Positions 61,568 through 64,000 of a stretch of DNA of 64,000 nucleotides are shown here, in pieces. A model generated the notes under the pieces. That model worked only from the letters and a program-made list of their open reading frames with translations, made no database searches and was not told the DNA's origin. A program made the position numbers and the translations under genes. Source of the DNA: Nannocystis punicea. Lineage in GTDB: Bacteria; Myxococcota_A; Polyangia; Nannocystales; Nannocystaceae. Numbering within the stretch: the stretch's first letter is position 1; each line of letters starts with the position of its first letter. The DNA lies in the NCBI RefSeq assembly GCF_026965555.1, contig NZ_CP114040.1:3906001-3970000 (forward strand), read 5' to 3'.

Positions 61568-62746
61568 GTGCGCGGGATCTACGTGCACGTGCCGTTCTGC
61601 GCCCGGGCCTGCCCGTACTGCGACTTCGACTTCCAGGTCGGGCGCGCGCCGGACACCGAGGCGTTCCTCGCCGGGCTGGCGGGCGAGGCTGGCGGGCGGG
61701 CGCAGGAGCTGGCGGAATGGACAGGTCTTGAAGGACATGGCGATTCGGGCCTGTCTGAAGAGCCATGGTCGACGGTGTACCTCGGCGGCGGGACGCCGAG
61801 CCTGCTCGGGCCCGCGGGGCTGACCCGGCTCGGCAAGTGGCTGGCGCGCCGGTTCCCCGGCTCGGGCGCGCGCGAGTTCACGGTCGAAGTGAACCCCGAG
61901 CACGGCGATGCGGCGCTCTACGCGGCGGTGCGGGCGATCGGCGGCACGCGGGTGTCGCTCGGCGCGCAGAGCACCGAGGAGGAGGGGCTGCGCACGCTCG
62001 GGCGGGTCCACTCGCCGACGCAGGCGCTGGCGTCGATCGCGGCGGCGGCGGCGGCCGGACTGCGCGTCAGCGCCGACCTGATCGTCGGCTGGCCGGGGCA
62101 GACCGAGGCGGGAGTGCGCGCTGACGTCGAGCGCCTGACGGCCGCGGGCGCGGAGCACGTGTCGGTGTACGCGCTGACGATCGAGGCCGACACGCCGTGG
62201 CCGACTCTGGTCCGCCGCGGCAAGCGGCGCCTGCCGGACAGCGACCACCAGGCCGACATGCTGGCCGCGGCCGAACAGGCGCTGACGACGGCAGGGCTGC
62301 AGCACTACGAGGTGGCCAGCTACGCGCGCGCCGGCGCGGAGGCGCGGCACAACCTGCTCTACTGGACATGGCAGGACTACCTGGGGCTCGGCCCCTCGGC
62401 CCACTCGGCCCGCTTCTTCGCCGACGGCTCGGTGCTGCGCCGCGGCAACGTGCGCGGCCTGCCGGCGTGGCTGAAGGACCCGAGCGCGCCGGCGGAGGCG
62501 GAGCGATTGACGCCCGAGGCGGCGGCGAAGGAGGGGCTGTGGACCGGCCTCCGCGACCTCCGGGGGCTCGAGGTGGAGGCGTATCTGCGCCGCTTCCCGG
62601 CGGTGACGCACGCGTGGGTCGAACAACGCACCCGCCGACAGGTGGCACGCGGCAACCTCGAGTGGGCCGAGGAGGGGCAGATCTTGCGGATCGCGCCGGG
62701 CCGCTGGTACTGGCACGACGCGGTCGCAGCCGATCTGCTCGGGTGA
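61568..62746 (+). CDS. hemW: HemW-like radical SAM protein (heme chaperone)
   Basis: 392 aa, GTG start at 61568. Radical SAM Cys motif in YVHVPFCARACPYCDFDFQ (CxxxCxxC followed by DF), then TVYLGGGTPSLL, EVNPEHGD, RVSLGAQS, VSADLIVGWPGQT, HVSVYALTIEADT and the HemW C-terminal domain (GLGPSAHSARF). HemW inserts heme into respiratory enzymes rather than oxidising coproporphyrinogen. Residues ~51-67 (EWTGLEGHGDSGLSEEPW), just before the TVYLGGG strand, are encoded by repeat units at 61718-61767. Confidence 0.92.
   Translation: MRGIYVHVPFCARACPYCDFDFQVGRAPDTEAFLAGLAGEAGGRAQELAEWTGLEGHGDSGLSEEPWSTVYLGGGTPSLLGPAGLTRLGKWLARRFPGSGAREFTVEVNPEHGDAALYAAVRAIGGTRVSLGAQSTEEEGLRTLGRVHSPTQALASIAAAAAAGLRVSADLIVGWPGQTEAGVRADVERLTAAGAEHVSVYALTIEADTPWPTLVRRGKRRLPDSDHQADMLAAAEQALTTAGLQHYEVASYARAGAEARHNLLYWTWQDYLGLGPSAHSARFFADGSVLRRGNVRGLPAWLKDPSAPAEAERLTPEAAAKEGLWTGLRDLRGLEVEAYLRRFPAVTHAWVEQRTRRQVARGNLEWAEEGQILRIAPGRWYWHDAVAADLLG
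61718..61767. repeat. repeat-family array inside hemW
   Basis: CAGGTCTTGAAGGA, CATGGCGATTCGGG, CCTGTCTGAAGAGC, CATGG in 14-bp register, falling exactly in the loop before the GGGTPS strand of the radical SAM barrel. Confidence 0.9.
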
Positions 62747-62834
62747 GGGGGACGCGAGCTCGTCAGGCACGTCGAGCGGCCGGGGGCCAGCGCGTCGTGG
62801 CCTGGCTCGACGTGGGCGAGGCCGATCGGCGGAT

Positions 62835-63277
62835 GGTACGAAAGGCATGTCCCATCGGACATGCTTCCGTGCCAGTTCTTGTGGGCGAGCTCGTCACGCG
62901 CACCGAGCGACGTGGACTCGGGTTCGTGGGGGTCGGCGGCGGATGGTGAAGTTGAAAAGCCCCCGATGACTGACACGCGGACGATGGTCAACGAGCGCCC
63001 TCGCCCGCACGCGGGCTGCCCGGCTTCAGCGTGGATCCCGGTTCCGCGTTCTGAACTGCGCCGGTACGAAAAGGCATGTCCCATCAGACATGCCTCCGTG
63101 ACCGTGCAGGTTCTTGTGGGGCGAGCTCGTCACGCGCGCCGAGCGACGTGGACACGGGTTCGTGGGGGCGTGCTCGACGTGGGCGAGGCCGGGCATGTCC
63201 CATCAGACAGCCACTACGGTGTCCGTACCCGGACCTGGCTCCTCGATGGGACGTGTCCGTTAGAACATGACCGAAAG
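62835..63277. repeat. ~100-bp direct repeat, each copy with a CATGTCC hairpin, between hemW and the last gene
   Basis: Copy A 62835-62932 and copy B 63063-63169 share GGTACGAAA(A)GGCATGTCCCATC(G/A)GACATG and a further ~70 bp (GAGCTCGTCACGCGC...GAGCGACGTGGAC...GGGTTCGTGGGGG). A shorter segment (CTCGACGTGGGCGAGGCCG) also occurs twice, at 62808 and 63174. More hairpins follow at 63194-63213 and 63254-63277, the last running to the next stop codon. No gene seen in 62747-63278. Confidence 0.85.
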
Positions 63278-63278
63278 G

Positions 63279-63962
63279 TCACTCGGGCTTCGGCGGGTCG
63301 AAGCGCATCGACAGGGAGATGGCGTCGCGGCCGCCCTGTTCGGGCGGGGGCAGGGTGGTGGCGAGCAGCGACTCGCGGACGCACTCGAGCAGGGCGGGCT
63401 CGGCGATCTCGTTGCCCTTGCCGGGCTCGAGGGTGTTGACGACGCCGCCGATGTCCTCGTCGCCGAGGATCTCGAGGTCGAGCACGAGCATGCCGGCCAG
63501 GTCGGGGTGCTCCTCGCGGACGAGGGCGTGACACTCGTCGACCAGGGGCATGAGCTCCCGGCTGAGCACGCGGGTGAGATAGCCGTGGTTGCCGGTGCGG
63601 TCGAGGATGGAGTCGGCAGGCGCGTCGTCGGCTGCGGCACCGCGCGACTCGCCGGCGCGCGAGGGGTCGCGGGCGGTGGGCTCGGCAGCGGGGACGTGCG
63701 AGGCGGCCGCTTCGCGCGTGGCCATGGCGGCGGCGATCTGTCGCTGCATGGCCTCGCGCCGGGCGGCGCCGTCGCGCAGGCGCCGGGCTCGTTCGGGCTC
63801 GGCGTCGTCGAGCCGGGTCCGCCGCTCGGCGGCTTCGGCGACCGGCTGCGCGGACGCTGCCGCCTGCACCTCGGCCTCGACCGCGCGCGGGCCCGACCGA
63901 GTGAACCACCACGCGCCGAGGACGACGAGCACGACCAGGACGAGCGCGACCGACTTCCGCAT
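63279..63962 (-). CDS. membrane-anchored protein, AgmX/PglI (TonB-like) C-terminal type
   Basis: 227 aa. Single N-terminal membrane helix (VALVLVVLVVLGAWWFT), an Ala/Arg/Glu-rich disordered/coiled region (~25-115), then a C-terminal domain SILDRTGNHGYLTRVLSREL...LVLDLEILGDEDIGGVVNTLEPG...LLECVRESLLATTLPPPEQGG. The 'C-(V/I)-x-x-x-L....PxP..GG' ending is that of the AgmX/PglI C-terminal domain found in deltaproteobacterial gliding-motility and TonB-like proteins. Probably a periplasmic partner-binding protein. Confidence 0.7.
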   Translation of the reverse strand: MRKSVALVLVVLVVLGAWWFTRSGPRAVEAEVQAAASAQPVAEAAERRTRLDDAEPERARRLRDGAARREAMQRQIAAAMATREAAASHVPAAEPTARDPSRAGESRGAAADDAPADSILDRTGNHGYLTRVLSRELMPLVDECHALVREEHPDLAGMLVLDLEILGDEDIGGVVNTLEPGKGNEIAEPALLECVRESLLATTLPPPEQGGRDAISLSMRFDPPKPE

Positions 63963-64000
63963 GTTGCCTCGTCGGCGACTCTACGTCGCGATGAAGCCGA

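Overview
The window is a very GC-rich piece of bacterial chromosome, most likely from a myxobacterium and probably of the Nannocystis / Plesiocystis / Enhygromyxa group. Pointers are the many lipoproteins with Ser/Thr/Gly-rich linkers after the lipobox, a DUF2330 protein with a MYXO-CTERM-like tail, a Ser/Thr kinase with an HRDxNPxN catalytic loop, HEAT-repeat and FG-GAP-type exported proteins, and an oxidosqualene cyclase, since sterol synthesis is known from Nannocystis-type myxobacteria. This assignment is inference from gene content; there is no rRNA here.

Layout. 1-6 kb: end of a sensor kinase, a CusB-type efflux adaptor, three lipoproteins and a TPR protein. 6-12 kb (minus strand): etfB-etfA, then a canonical sensor kinase, a small GTGA-coupled ORF containing a 141-bp tandem duplication, and a second kinase with a degenerate ATPase domain. 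12-20.5 kb: DsbA-like lipoprotein, thrB, two small unknown proteins, a small membrane protein, holB, a PspA-family protein and a multipass membrane protein. 20.5-23 kb: a decayed, AT-richer segment with an apt-like fragment, then a frameshifted cell-surface lipoprotein gene. 23-28 kb: DUF2330 protein, ihfA, a MerR regulator, tRNA-Pro(GGG), surE, apt. 28-33.5 kb: a patatin-like lipase convergent with an oxidosqualene cyclase, then a HEAT protein. 33.5-35.5 kb: two repeat-dense blocks around a DUF962 gene. 35.5-50.8 kb: Nudix, DUF507, an ETF-like protein, an ATP-grasp acyl-CoA synthetase-like protein, a HEAT protein, TerC, a CinA-type protein, pyrB-carA, an OPT transporter and an FAD-dependent halogenase-like oxidoreductase. 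50.8-53.05 kb: a MITE-like palindromic element abutting an IS1182-type insertion sequence with 282-bp terminal inverted repeats. 53-64 kb: M23 peptidase, FG-GAP lipoprotein, a cysteine-rich protein, thioesterase, gpsA, a Ser/Thr kinase, a possible Thg1-like protein, hemW and a TonB/AgmX-like membrane-anchored protein.

The most striking feature is a dispersed repeat family that I do not recognise. Its core is a 10-bp palindrome, GGACATGTCC (variants RRCATGYY, or ACAGGT-type half sites), repeated at a strict 14-bp period with a variable 4-bp spacer, so that each unit reads CATGTCC-N4-GGA. Arrays of 2 to 7 units lie in most intergenic gaps, usually beginning within about 30 bp of a stop codon. 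They supply stop codons, start codons and at least one Shine-Dalgarno sequence, and also sit inside coding regions as extra peptide loops (for example in hemW, an OPT transporter and an ATP-grasp protein). Single TGTCC-N4-GGACA hairpins of the same family form a dense cluster at 33.57-34.20 kb and occur inside the terminal repeats of the IS.
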